Source: Dendrophyllia cribrosa (Eukaryota > Cnidaria > Anthozoa > Scleractinia > Dendrophylliidae). Taken from it: DNA of 64,000 nt. Under the pieces are notes generated by a model. That model made no database searches. It saw only the letters and a program-made list of their open reading frames with translations, and was not told the origin of the DNA. The stretch is taken from the NCBI GenBank assembly GCA_024195265.1, contig JAJLRJ010000008.1, positions 42,131,873 to 42,195,872 on the forward strand, given 5' to 3'. The position numbers were made by a program, and so were the translations under genes. Numbering within the stretch: position 1 is the stretch's first letter; the number at the start of each line of letters is the position of its first letter. Shown piece by piece: positions 1-10,971 of the stretch.

Positions 1-701
1 CTGGAGCACAGGACATCAATGACCCGTCCCCTCTTCATATTTTAAAATTATTAATAATCCTGTTCCCAGGGTCCTCTCTTTTCAACGTCAGAGAGGACCC
101 TGGGAACAATTGAGTGGTTGCAACAATCATGAAACAGCACAATGATCATCTTATCACTATCATAATAAGACGATCTGCTTACTAAAAATGCTGAAAAATT
201 CCGAATATAGGCCCTACCAAAAATACCCCCCCCCCCCCCCAAAAAAAAAAAAGAAAAAGAAAGAATCCTTCTAAATATAAACCAGCCCAAGTTATTAGGG
301 AGCAATGCTCAAATAAATGGTTAGTAAACTAAACAGGTAAGCGAAGTGTGAAGTTTGTTTGTTTTTAAGGGATATGGTTTTAGATACTCTTAAAAAATTC
401 AGTTACTGTCAAAAGAAAGCATGTTGTGCATTTTTGGATATCTGTGTTGTTTTAATTCAATGAAGCTTGTTTGTAATGTTTTGCCACATTCCAATGCCTA
501 CAAAAAATGCCTGTTGCACTAACATAAACTTTAACATTCATAACCAAGAGTGAATTTCTTAACCTAGACTAATATTTACATCTTCATTATTCCCTAAATC
601 TTTTTTTTTTTGTTAATTGAATGTAAAAAAAAAGCTATTAACTATTTCACTATGTTTCACAGGAAAATCATTCTCAAGGTTCTGTTGTCTCTTACATGTA
701 C
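1..701. other. 3' flank of the TRIM gene, no gene seen
   Basis: No coding signal is visible. Positions 60-112 form an 18-bp stem (TGTTCCCAGGGTCCTCTC and its reverse complement around a short loop), typical of a small MITE relic. A run of C followed by A lies near 225-252. The rest is AT-rich single-copy-looking sequence. Confidence 0.5.
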
Positions 702-2894
702 CTATTTCAATATAAATACTTTTTCTGCTACAAGATCGGATATTAGGATACGGCCATCAGCCATTGTGGCTATACCCGAAGGCAACTGTAGCTTAGCAAC
801 AATTTTTCCAGTGAAGCGACCTTCAATGGTGAACTGTTGCACGTGACCACTGGTAAGGTCGCATACCAGAATATTTCCATGTTTGTCTACGCACAATCCC
901 CATGGCCGTGAAAACTGTCCGTCTGCTTGGCCTTTTTCTCCAATCTTGCGCAAAAACCTCCCTGAAGAATCAAACAGTTTTAAACAACCGTTCAAAAGGT
1001 CAGTCACAATAAACATGTTTTTGTAATAGACGCAACCCACGGGAGAGTCTAGTTTTTCTGGGCCGCTATCTCCAAACTTCAACACAGCTGCACCATCCTT
1101 TGTCAACACCTGAACTCGGTTGTTGTTAAACGCAGCTACAACCACGTGTCCTTGACCATCCATACATACACCACTCGGATTCTTAAACTCTCCGTCTCCC
1201 GTCCCATATTTTCCAAAGCTTTTTACATAGTTTCCGTTGTGGACATTAAACATCTGTATTCGGTGATTCCCTTCGTCTGCCACCAGAATCTCCTCATCGT
1301 TCATGAATGCCACCCCATCTGGAGAGTACAGCTCCCCGGGATTCTTTCCATAGCGACCCAGTTGTCGCACATACTTTCCTTCTTTATCAAATATCAGGAT
1401 ACGGTGCTTTTCACGGTCTGCTACGGCGATTAATCCTTTGCTGTTCACAGCAATCCCAGTTGGCCCTTCCAGAGTTTCATTTTGCAAGTTTAACTCGCCC
1501 ACAACTTCAAGCCGTCGCTCCTTCACCTCGATAGTGAAAGGACTCCTAGCAAGGTTCTCGCCGTTTATCTTTGCGAAGACAAGGTAGGTACCTGGCAGTT
1601 TAGGAACAAAATTCACTTGGAAATTTCCACCTGATTCTTCGTTGATCATCAAACTTGCCAGTTGGTTAGTGGGCTCCACCAGTACTTCAACGTCGTCCTC
1701 ATGTTGTGTGTTACTGATTTGTCCTTCGTATGTTTTGGGGCAAATCGAAATCCCTACTTCTACACCAGCTTGGAAATTTTGAAGCAGTCCTTCCACAATT
1801 GATCTATGTGGGTCTGTTTCGCTTATGAACCCCAGGTTCGCGTTATCTGGTGTGCAAGTGGAAACGAACTTTATAAACGGCCCAACTGGAAGTGCTGGGA
1901 GTGTAGTTCTACCGAGCTCCTCAAATCGCTCTTCTAAATTTCTCTTGCTTTGCATGATGTCTGCACTTGAACTTCTCTGAACCAGGTCATTGGCAAACTC
2001 TGCTGCTTGGTTGATCTGTTTCGCTAACATCTCAACTTGTTTCTTAAGGGCATCTAATTTCTCCATTCTCGACACGCGTGTGTTCTCGAGGGTAGTAATT
2101 GCCTCGCGCTCGCGTTCGTGAATCGCGGCGATAATTTGTTCGGCTGCTTGAGACACTTGGCGTTTAGCAGCTGTGATGTTGGTTTTAAGATTCGCAGCCG
2201 TTTCCTCAAACTGGCGAATTACATCTCTGCAAACTTTGTTCTTTTGTTTCATCAATTCGACTCCTGCCAAAATGTTGTCTCTTTCGCTATCTGCAACCTT
2301 TTCAAGCGGCTCAATTTCATGATTTTTGTGATCCGTGACGATGCAAATTTGACAAATGCACGTTTGACAGGCACGACAGTAAAATCTCGTTACTTCTCTC
2401 TCGTGGTACTTCTCTGCACAAAATGCTTTTCGCTTTAACAAGGCTTCGTAATCTTCGGCTTGAAACTGTTTGACTGGCGTCACCTTGTGTCCTTGGAACG
2501 CAGCGGTTTTAAACACCTCGTGGGCGTTCAAACAGTCACTACACAGCAACTTCTCGCAGTCAAAGCAATAACTAATTTCTGCGCTCTTTTTCTTGCAAAA
2601 TCCACAGCTGATCTCACTTCCATCGCCACTTTGTCGAACAGCGAGAAGGCTGAGTAAGCTATTGTGATGAAAACTGGTCGGCAATTGATCGAATCGGTTT
2701 CCTTCGGGGATGTCAATTTGTGCCTGGCACTCGGGGCAGCGAAACTGACCTTCTCTCTGACTCAGAAGCGCGTGTTTCTTCAAACATTCGTAGCAGAACG
2801 TGTGAAGACACGCTATGGTCTTCGGCTCGGTGAAAGTATCCAAGCAAATCGAACATTCAACATGCCTTTTGAGGTTTTTCAACAGAGACTCCAT
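702..2894 (-). CDS. TRIM-NHL protein (RING, B-boxes, coiled coil, filamin, NHL)
   Basis: Single-exon gene of 730 residues, start ATG at 2894 and stop TAG at 702. The RING finger is C3HC4: C14, C17, C29, H31, C34, C37, C53, C56. A first B-box (about 93-140) and a canonical B-box 2 (about 155-197) follow, then a coiled coil to about 320. A filamin-type immunoglobulin domain covers about 355-460. Six NHL repeats (about 470-730) form a six-bladed propeller. This is the TRIM2/TRIM3/TRIM71 architecture: a cytoplasmic RING E3 ubiquitin ligase whose NHL propeller binds RNA or protein partners. All zinc ligands are present and the frame is open, so it looks functional. The lack of introns fits the intronless TRIM71-like expansions known in cnidarians; a true TRIM71 orthologue cannot be claimed without a tree. 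The ATG lies 13 codons before the RING, which is the usual spacing. Confidence 0.95.
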   Translation of the reverse strand: MESLLKNLKRHVECSICLDTFTEPKTIACLHTFCYECLKKHALLSQREGQFRCPECQAQIDIPEGNRFDQLPTSFHHNSLLSLLAVRQSGDGSEISCGFCKKKSAEISYCFDCEKLLCSDCLNAHEVFKTAAFQGHKVTPVKQFQAEDYEALLKRKAFCAEKYHEREVTRFYCRACQTCICQICIVTDHKNHEIEPLEKVADSERDNILAGVELMKQKNKVCRDVIRQFEETAANLKTNITAAKRQVSQAAEQIIAAIHEREREAITTLENTRVSRMEKLDALKKQVEMLAKQINQAAEFANDLVQRSSSADIMQSKRNLEERFEELGRTTLPALPVGPFIKFVSTCTPDNANLGFISETDPHRSIVEGLLQNFQAGVEVGISICPKTYEGQISNTQHEDDVEVLVEPTNQLASLMINEESGGNFQVNFVPKLPGTYLVFAKINGENLARSPFTIEVKERRLEVVGELNLQNETLEGPTGIAVNSKGLIAVADREKHRILIFDKEGKYVRQLGRYGKNPGELYSPDGVAFMNDEEILVADEGNHRIQMFNVHNGNYVKSFGKYGTGDGEFKNPSGVCMDGQGHVVVAAFNNNRVQVLTKDGAAVLKFGDSGPEKLDSPVGCVYYKNMFIVTDLLNGCLKLFDSSGRFLRKIGEKGQADGQFSRPWGLCVDKHGNILVCDLTSGHVQQFTIEGRFTGKIVAKLQLPSGIATMADGRILISDLVAEKVFILK

Positions 2895-3915
2895 CGCAGA
2901 ATGCAGCGCAGCCGGATTTAAAGCTGAATTTGTGAGACCATAGTTAATAAAGCGAAATGGTTATGAATCCTGAGAAATGTCTTTGTTTGATGTTTTTGTT
3001 ATCGCTTTCGGCCTTGACCGTGCACAACACAATAGATGTTGAACTTTTGTTCGAGCAACTGACCAATAGAAATGTTACCATTAAGTTATTCAGTAATAGC
3101 GTGTGATTTAAAAACAAAAGAAGTGCTTGCTATGCAATGTCTTTGAACGCATAAAATGTAATTAAGTTGGCTGCCAGTCAGACATCACACAGAATGTAAT
3201 GGAATTATGGCTCCAGCAATTCCAAACCGCTCATCTCCCGCCCGGGCATTTTATAACTCTTCCCTCTCAAGGGTGGGGCATTTGCTAAAACAGGTCCGCT
3301 CGGGGGTGGGGCATTGTCAAAGCAACGGATTGTAAAAGCGGTACCTGCTTCGTTATTTATTTTTAATTTTCTGATTGCCCCCAATTTAAAAATATAAAAA
3401 CTGAGTTGATAAACGCGCATTCGGGTCCTGCACTTTTCAAATGAACCGGAGCAACAGACAGAACGCATTTACTTTCCATTCCAGCTTACATTTTTAACTG
3501 ATAAGTTTCACACAATTTTCAAAACAGGCCGGCTAGTTTCGTACCTTTCTAGTGCCACAGAAGATAGTATCACGGCAAATTTTTATGATGTTGACGTCTT
3601 TTTTGCCAACATTCGTGGCCGTGGCGTCTTTCCATCAGGATATATCGCAACAGAAGAATCGGCTACCGTATTTTAAAATTCAATCGGCACCTTAACTTGA
3701 AAATTTCAAAAAATCAAAATTCATTGGAATAAATGAGCATGAGCCAAATAAAAACGAGAATCGTCAAGAAATTATTGGAGTCAAACGTTTTGTGAAAACA
3801 TAACGTAAATATTTTAAAACGAATGAAGGAACGGATATACTGAGGTAAAACGAACGAATTCCTAGCACGAATTAAGATCCACTTCTTTCATTTGTGAATA
3901 ATTAAAGACAAACGC

Positions 3916-3946
<31 letters not shown>

Positions 3947-4360
3947 ATGAGGGGGCTTGGAATTGACGGAGCCATTATATTGCCGACATTGTGTATTTAT
4001 CATACGTATCTGGCAAAGAAAGAAAGGTAGTCAATTTTAAGCTTGGTCGTAAAATAAGAAGATGTAATGTTCACATGGGGAGATTTTCACGCTCGCGTGA
4101 TCCCCCTCTCGACTATCTATGAAATAGTTTCTTTTCGCGGTTTTGCTCCTCGTTTTCTTGGCTCTAGTAGGTGCCGCAGCAACTTGATTTGTTCTCAAGC
4201 GAATAATCCCGCAAGCTAAGCAGGTTTATTTTAAGTTTAAGCCCACTCATTTCGTTGTGGTCTCGGTAGTAAATCCATCATGGCATGGACCTTTATACCT
4301 GGTAATCTATGGTCATTCTGAAAAGCCTTGTGGCGGATTCGATTTCAGTCCCAGGGGAGT
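2895..4360. other. Upstream region of the TRIM gene
   Basis: No gene recognised. It should contain the TRIM promoter, but I see no convincing core motif. A run of 29 G lies at 3918-3946. The remainder is AT-rich. Confidence 0.4.
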
Positions 4361-4367
4361 GCGGGGC

Positions 4368-4390
4368 TGATTATGTACTTATTGACTCTC

Positions 4391-4425
<35 letters not shown>

Positions 4426-4690
4426 CACGCCATGACCTCGAGCCAAATATTTTCCCATCCGGCCCGACCTAACTTAGTCAATAAGTATTTTATCATATGA
4501 CCAATTTGGAGACAAAATTACTTGAAAGTTTAACGCGCGAGGCCGTCCGAACGGCTTTTTCCGGCCCCGCTCGCGCAAATGCGCACGGCCCTCATACGGG
4601 ACTTTCATCAATGGTTTTGCAAAGAAAAGGTTCGCAGGGCCATACGGGTCGTATGATAATGTATTTTACCTCATTAGTATTCTTTATATA
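4368..4690 (+). repeat. GC-rich interspersed repeat, copy 1 (inverted relative to 27.03 kb)
   Basis: The segment beginning TACTTATTGACTCTCGGTCA contains an internal hairpin: GGTCATGGCGCACGGACC against its near reverse complement. It recurs in opposite orientation at 27035-27320, with the same TTAGTCAATAAGT edge and the same GGCCGGACGG-type subrepeats. Two AT palindromes (AGTATTCTTTATATAAAGAA) follow at about 4677 and 4738. Non-autonomous mobile element; class not determined. Confidence 0.6.
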
Positions 4691-5052
4691 AAGAATACTA
4701 ATAAGGATTAAAGACAATAGGTTTCTTTTCCTTAGTAGTATTCTTTATATAAAGAATTACTCAGTTGGTAGTAATTATTCAGAATTCTTAGTACAACAAA
4801 TGGTGACTTTAATATTTTCGTTTAGTACTGTTTTACGATATGTAGCCTTTTGCCTTTCTATATGGAATTTTCTCCAACAAAATTAGCAACCAACAAGTTT
4901 AGCAAGTAAGCCGTTAATTGAATGAAGCAAGTGGTTCAGAGATGCAAGCTGCTTATTTCTACTCGTTCGCTGCCACTGAATAAAAATTAACTCCAAATCT
5001 GGGGTTAAAATAACTCCAACCGCTATGAAGTTAATTTAAGTCTACTATACAG

Positions 5053-5230
5053 GCCCCGGTTGTTCGAAAGGTGGATAGCGCTATTCATCGGATAAATCAC
5101 TATCCAGTGGGTAATTATTAACAAATTCCATTGTGTTATCCACTGGATAGTGATTTATCCGGTGGATAGTGATTTATCCGGTGGATAGTGATTTATCCGG
5201 TGGATAGAGATTTATCCACTGGATAGTGAT

Positions 5231-5263
<33 letters not shown>

Positions 5264-5312
5264 GTGATTTATCCGGTGGATAGCGCTATCCACCTTTTGA
5301 ACAACCGGGCCC
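5053..5312. mobile_element. Palindromic MITE with internal 19-bp minisatellite
   Basis: Terminal inverted repeats GGCCCCGGTTGTTCGAAAGG and its complement bound the element. Inside, a 19-bp unit (GGATAGTGATTTATCCGGT) is repeated about eight times between 5145 and 5280. A second copy at 28327-28469 has only the basic hairpin without the expansion. Confidence 0.75.
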
Positions 5313-6500
5313 TGCAAGATAAATACTTTTTGAGGTAAAAATAACTCTACTTTGGAGTTGAAATAACTAGGAAAAAAATCAACTCCAGTGTAAGGATCTT
5401 GTTACTGCTATGCCTCTTGAAACAACCCTCTTAAAGGCTCAGTTGCTACCCTTTTCCATTGTATGCTTCACAAACAATTCTGAAGGTCCATTAGTCACTT
5501 TTGCACCAAGAGAAAGTGGTGGGAACGATTTTTCGTGCTGCACAGGTGTAAAATATACCATAAACATCTTTCAACTTTTGGATAGATGATCGAGAACAAA
5601 ATGTTATGACTCGCACAAAAACAGCTTGCACCAAGAAGTCCATTTTGTTAGTAACATTTTAATTAATTAATTAATTTATTACATTTCAATAAATTGCAAA
5701 TGTAAAATGAAAAAATGTAAAATGTTAATTTAACAAATTGAAAAATTGAAAATTCAAACCGGCAACTAAAATGATCATAGCATAATGGTGATGGCCATCA
5801 ACCTACAACAAGCTTAGCACTAGTTTTGAAAACGACCACTAAAATTAATGTCTTGTAGTGAAAAAAAAAACTCACCAGGGAGTCCATTTTTTATCCAAAA
5901 ATTTATAAGATACTTTTAATACATGGTATTCATGCATCGAAATCAAAGCAGTAACTTCACTGATTGTAGCTCAACAAAAAGTCTCACGCAACACATCAAG
6001 AGGGAGAACATTTAACTGCAATATGTTGACAATTTAAAAAAAAAATCAATTGAGGTTACTGTCTGGCTGCCTTATGTGTGTTTCAAAACCCACTGTTACT
6101 CCAGTATCGCGATTATCAATGTGTCTCATAAGAAGCTCCTGACTACTTAATACCTCTTGACAAAATCAACAGATGAATGGGTCAACTGGTTTGCAGTGTG
6201 TCAGCTGTGGAAGAGCGGTGTTGGTGTGTCAGCTGATGCAAATTAATTAGGGCATGAATAGAAAAACTTTGGGAATTTTTGCTTGTAAAGAAATAGCTCA
6301 ACATTTTGCCTTTAAAAACACAGTATTTTGCCAAGATGTAATGTTTATATTGACTGTATTTGCGAATTGTTATCTTGTGCTCGTCTGTGGCTGCTTATTC
6401 ACCAGGAGATTACTTTTACACAACAATACCAAACAAAGCAAACTTATGGCAATGGATAACAAATAAAAATGTGTGCACAACATGCACGCATTTAGACGTG
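5313..6500. other. Intergenic, nothing recognised
   Basis: AT-rich sequence between the MITE and the degenerate 3' end of the zinc-finger gene. No supported gene, tRNA or structured repeat. Confidence 0.4.
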
Positions 6501-7032
6501 TCAGGACAATTGCGGATATACATTAAACGTGCGCATGGTTTGCGTCTGCTTGGTTCGCTTATTTCTGAGCTGCACTGTACAAGGTCTCTCTTTTGTGTGA
6601 ATCTGTTCATGAACCTTGCAAGCTGATGAGTTGCTAAAGCACTGATCACAATGCTTGCATTCATGAGGTTTCTCTCCTGTGTGAATTCGCTCATGTCTTT
6701 TGCAACATGATGACAAGCGAAAGCGGGGTCTTTCTGCATGTACCGGTACCCATGAACCACTCATTGTCTTCTATTGTTTGTGAGGTATTGCATTTTTGGT
6801 CTTGTTTTGCATTTGTATTATTGTCGTTCTTTGTTTCTTTTGTTTTACGTAATATGTGACCGGTACATGCAGAATCTACCTGAAAGCGCTTATCACAATA
6901 CTGGCATTCATGAGGTTTCATTCCTGTGTGAATCCGTTCGTGGATCTTGCAAGCTGAAAAGTTGCTAAAGCACCAATCACAATGTTTGCATTTGAGGTTT
7001 CTCTCCTGTGTGAATTTGCGTGTCTTTTGCAT
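6501..7032 (-). pseudogene. Frame-broken 3' continuation of the zinc-finger array
   Basis: Finger codons continue past the stop of the main zinc-finger frame, but in other frames. One frame (about 7010 to 6830) reads two more C2H2 fingers and then runs into low-complexity sequence. A third frame (about 6720 to 6590) reads two more fingers with HTGEKP linkers. Compared with sister repeats, two 2-bp deletions near 7018 and 6990 explain the loss of frame. These fingers are not translated from the main frame unless splicing removes the lesions. Confidence 0.7.
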
Positions 7033-9383
7033 TCCGGCGACGTGCGAAATAACTTATCACAATGCTGGCACTTAAATGGTTTTACTCCCGTGTGTTTTCG
7101 TTCGTGTGCCCTGCAAGCTGATGAGTCACTAAAGCACTGATCACAATGCTTGCATTTATGAGGTTTCTCTCCTGTGTGAATTCGCTCATGTCTCTTGCAA
7201 CATGATGACAAGCGAAAGCGCTTATCACAATACTGGCATTTATGATGTTTCTCTCCTGTGTGAATCTGTTCGTGGATCTTGCAAGCTGATAAGTTGCTAA
7301 AGCACCAATCACAATGTTTGCATTTATGAGGTTTCTCTCCTGTGTGAATTCGCTCGTGTCTTTTGCATTCCGGCGAGGTGCGAAATAACTTATCACAATG
7401 ATTGCACTTAAATGGTTTTACTCCTGTGTGAATCCGTTCATGGACCTTCCACTGTGATGACCACGTAAAACATTTATTACAATACTGGCATTTATGAGGC
7501 CTCTCTCCTGTGTGAATTCGCTCGTGTTTCTTGCAATATGCCGATGAGCGAAAGCACTTATCACAATAACTGCATTTATGAGGTTTCTCTCCTGTGTGAA
7601 TTCGCTCGTGTATACTGCAAGCTGATGGAGTTCTTAAGCACTTATCACAATACCTGCACTTATGAAGTTTCATTCCTGTGTGAATCAGTTTGTGCTGTTT
7701 GTGTACGTTGCGCTTTGATGCCCGACTAAAGGACTCATCACAATGCTTATGGTTATGTGGTTTCACTTCCATGTGAATTCGCTCGTGGACCTTGCAAGCT
7801 GATGAGTTGCCAAAGCACTGATCACAATGCTTGCATTTATGAGGATTCTCTCTTGTGTGAATTCGCTCATGTCTCTTGTAACATGACGACAAGCGAAAGC
7901 GCTTATCACAATACTGGCATTTATGAGGTTTCTCTCCTGTGTGAATCTGTTCATGGATCTTGCAAGCTGATAATTGGCTAAAGCACCGATCACAATGTTT
8001 GCATTTATGAGGTTTCTCTCCTGTGTGAATTCGCTCGTGTCTTTTGCATTCCGGTGATGTGCGAAATAACTTATCACAATGATTGCACTTAAACGGTTTT
8101 ACTCCTGTGTGAATCCGTTCATGGACCTTCCACTGTGATGACCACGTAAAACATTTATTACAATACTGGCATTTATGAGGCCTCTCTCCTGTGTGAATTC
8201 GCTCGTGTATCTTGCAATATGCCGATGAGTGAAAGCACTGATCACAATACCTGCATTTATAAGGTTTCTCTCCTGTGTGAATTCGCTCATGTATACTGCA
8301 AGCTGATGGAGTTCTCAAGCACTTATCACAATACCTGCACTTATGAAGTTTCATTCCTGTGCGAATCCGTTTGTGCTGTTTGTGTACGTTGCGCTTTGAT
8401 GCCCGACTAAAGGACTCATCACAATGCTTATGGTTATGTGGTTTCACTTCCATGTGAATTCGCTCGTGGACCTTGCAAGCTGATGAGTTGCTAAAGCACT
8501 GATCACAATGCTTGCATTTATGAGGATTCTCTCTTGTGTGAATTCGCTCGTGTCTCTTGCGACTTGATGACAAGCTAAAGCACTTATCGCAATACTGGCA
8601 TTTATGAGGTTTCTCTCCTGTGTGAATCTGTTCATGGATTTTGCAAGCTGATAATTGGCTAAAGCACCGATCACAATGTTTGCATTTATGAGGTTTCTCT
8701 CCTGTGTGAATTCGCTCGTGTCTTTTGCATTCCGGCGACGTGCGAAATAACTTATCACAATGCTTGCATTGAAATGGTTTCACTCCTGTGTGAATCCGTT
8801 CATGGACCCTCCATTGTGATGACCACGTAAAACATTTATTACAATACTGGCATTTATGACGCCTCTCTCCTGTGTGAATTTGCTCGTGTTTCTTGCAATA
8901 TGCCGATGAGCGAAAGCACTTATCACAATACCTGCATTTATGAGGTTTCTCTCCTGTGTGAATTCGCTCGTGTATACTGCAAGCTGATGGAGTTCTGAAG
9001 CACTTATCACAATATCTGCACTTATGAAGTTTCACTCCTGTGCGAATCCCTTTGCGCCGTTTACGTACCTCGCACTTCGATGACTGACTAAAAGACTCAT
9101 CACAATGCTTATGCTTATGTGGTTTCACTTCCATGTCAGAATTCGTTTGTGAACCTTGCAAGCTGATGGACATCTGATGCATTAAATCACAATACCTGAA
9201 TGAACTTACACTCCTGTGTGAATCCGTTTCTGTACAAAAAAAAGTAACATTCAGGTTATACATTTTAACTGGAAGTAATGATGCATTAGGAAGTACAGGC
9301 AATATTTCCTCTTTTTTTCCTTTTCTTTGAGTGTGTTTTTTAATCTTTGTTATGAAAGGTTTAGATACTGTATCTGCTAGCAT
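6918..9383 (-). CDS. C2H2 poly-zinc-finger protein, 23 canonical fingers
   Basis: Open frame of 821 residues. From about residue 110 it carries 23 canonical C2H2 fingers (C-x2-C-x12-H-x3-H) joined by HTGEKP-type linkers, plus degenerate fingers where one block of eight ends. Blocks repeat with an exact period of 681 bp (227 codons): the same marker sequence sits at 7761, 8442 and 9123. Such proteins bind DNA, usually as nuclear transcription regulators; no KRAB, BTB or SET domain is visible. The first ~90 residues have no known domain and may be a non-coding 5' stretch, so the true start (or an upstream exon) is uncertain. The last ~27 residues are frameshifted finger sequence, so the protein probably lost its C-terminal fingers. 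Near-identity of repeats suggests recent duplication or gene conversion. Confidence 0.85.
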   Translation of the reverse strand: MLADTVSKPFITKIKKHTQRKGKKEEILPVLPNASLLPVKMYNLNVTFFCTETDSHRSVSSFRYCDLMHQMSISLQGSQTNSDMEVKPHKHKHCDESFSQSSKCEVRKRRKGIRTGVKLHKCRYCDKCFRTPSACSIHERIHTGEKPHKCRYCDKCFRSSAYCKKHEQIHTGERRHKCQYCNKCFTWSSQWRVHERIHTGVKPFQCKHCDKLFRTSPECKRHERIHTGEKPHKCKHCDRCFSQLSACKIHEQIHTGEKPHKCQYCDKCFSLSSSRKRHERIHTRENPHKCKHCDQCFSNSSACKVHERIHMEVKPHNHKHCDESFSRASKRNVHKQHKRIRTGMKLHKCRYCDKCLRTPSACSIHERIHTGEKPYKCRYCDQCFHSSAYCKIHERIHTGERPHKCQYCNKCFTWSSQWKVHERIHTGVKPFKCNHCDKLFRTSPECKRHERIHTGEKPHKCKHCDRCFSQLSACKIHEQIHTGEKPHKCQYCDKRFRLSSCYKRHERIHTRENPHKCKHCDQCFGNSSACKVHERIHMEVKPHNHKHCDESFSRASKRNVHKQHKLIHTGMKLHKCRYCDKCLRTPSACSIHERIHTGEKPHKCSYCDKCFRSSAYCKKHERIHTGERPHKCQYCNKCFTWSSQWKVHERIHTGVKPFKCNHCDKLFRTSPECKRHERIHTGEKPHKCKHCDWCFSNLSACKIHEQIHTGEKHHKCQYCDKRFRLSSCCKRHERIHTGEKPHKCKHCDQCFSDSSACRAHERKHTGVKPFKCQHCDKLFRTSPECKRHANSHRRETSNANIVIGALATFQLARSTNGFTQE

Positions 9384-10540
9384 GACTGCAGAAATGAAAT
9401 CTGGGTATGAGGATGAGAGGGTTGGGTTTTCTAATTTCCACTAGAACGTAAAGCTCCTGACGCTTCTCACTTCGACTCTGCATTTGATTACATCACTAGT
9501 GTGAACCAGCCCTTAAAATCTGGAAGAAGTTTTAGTACCAGATGCCAAAGAGAGGCCACACTGATATTTCATCACAGGACTCAACTTTGTTTTTGGGTTG
9601 TTAGGCATTTGAAATAGCACATGCACATTTTTAAAAGTTGCAGTCATTTTCACTGATGAAGAGGCCACAGCCTTGAAACGTCCAAAATACAAACTTTTGG
9701 TGCCACAGGTTTTTAAATCTTTGTTACAGCTGTAAGTAACTTGTCTGTAACCGATGACGTCAACATAGTTGCCCTTGACAACAACATTTGCTCGTGCCCT
9801 GAATGAATGAAAATGAATGAATGATTCCTTTATTAAAATCAATACTTGCAATCCGTACTTGCAATCAATACTTGCAATCCCTGCTCAACTGATAATCGTA
9901 GTAAAGATGATTTATGCAACGAACAACTGATTCTTGAAACATGTTGAAAAAGCATGCCCAGCATGCTTTTTTAAGAAGTGCATTGTAATATGTCAGCAGT
10001 TTTTGCGCTATGAAAGGGTGGTATGGTTCAACAGCGGTTGACCTAAAAAGTGCAGGATGAGTAGGATATTCCCAAAAATCTCGATTGCGATGAGATTAGG
10101 ACTTGGGCTCCTTAGTCGCATACAATAATTAATTAAGTTATCAGAAACAATCAGGAACCATTCTTTTCGGCTTCAAGTAAAAATATGCGGTGCTTTGAGA
10201 TATTTGCTAAGGGAAGACCATTAAGAAAATTAATGTATCAATAGGTGATTAAGAACCTTTAGTATACACTGGTGGCATTGTTGGCGTGCGGCTCTGATTG
10301 GCTACTGAAACTTTGGATGGCAAGGGCTATTTATGTACCTGCAAGCTATTTGCGTGGGATAATAACCATTGACAGGAATAAATGAGTTAAAAATTATCAT
10401 TTTTGTGCTATATTATCTCACTGCTTTAGTAAATACTAAAACAACTATTCACCTCGGTGTCGGTGGCCAGTGGTGGATATTTACATGAACCTCGCCATGA
10501 ATAGCCACCACTAGCCACCTCCACGGTCAAGCCCAAATCA
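9384..10540. other. Intergenic; one possible minus-strand exon at 9513-9800
   Basis: A minus-strand frame ending at 9513 reads about 95 codons after a plausible acceptor (ATTCATTCAG, near 9800). The predicted piece contains several cysteines and no recognised domain. There is no partner exon that I can place, so I do not call a gene. The remainder holds short GAATGAAT and AATACTTGC tandem motifs near 9800-9890. Confidence 0.25.
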
Positions 10541-10544
10541 TACC

Positions 10545-10860
10545 ATCCAGAAGGACGTCGCACACCATATTCAGACATAACAGAGTAAATGGTTAGCTTT
10601 CAGTTGAGGTTAGGGGTAGCAATTTATATAGTTAAATTTAGGACTAAGCAACCCAAGAAGCTAGGTGGTACAGTGGTATGGCAGGCTATGTAAGCCTAAG
10701 CCTACCTGAGGTCACAGGTTCAATCCTGAGTGGGGATTTTAGATTTTCTTTTTTACATTTAAAAATTTATTGAAAATAAAATTCCAAGTGTCGACATTAC
10801 GTTATATAAGTCTCATTAAGGTGTCCAACTTCCTTCTGGACAGTATGATTTAGGCACAAC
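10545..10860. mobile_element. TIR element carrying a tRNA-like (SINE-type) core
   Basis: The ends are imperfect inverted repeats (AAATCATACCATCCAGAAGG at 10556 against its complement near 10850). Between them, 10658-10735 resembles a tRNA-type pol III promoter: an A-box-like GTGGTACAGTGGTATGG and a B box GGTTCAATCC. A truncated antisense relative lies at 18785-18900. Confidence 0.55.
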
Positions 10861-10971
10861 CCACCTCCACTTTGGTCAGTAGTTGTTAATTAATATGTAG
10901 TTGGCACGTGAAGGTAAGGATTTTGCAGTTCTTTGAGTGCTTTCAATTGTCAGAATAATGAGTCTGATTAA

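Noticed and set aside
5145..5280. CRISPR-like array
   Set aside because: Units are contiguous 19-bp tandem repeats without spacers, inside a eukaryotic MITE.
7082..9010. Several 63-104-codon minus-strand frames rich in FTQERNLINAS
   Set aside because: Alternative-frame readings of the zinc-finger repeats (HTGEKPHKC shifted).
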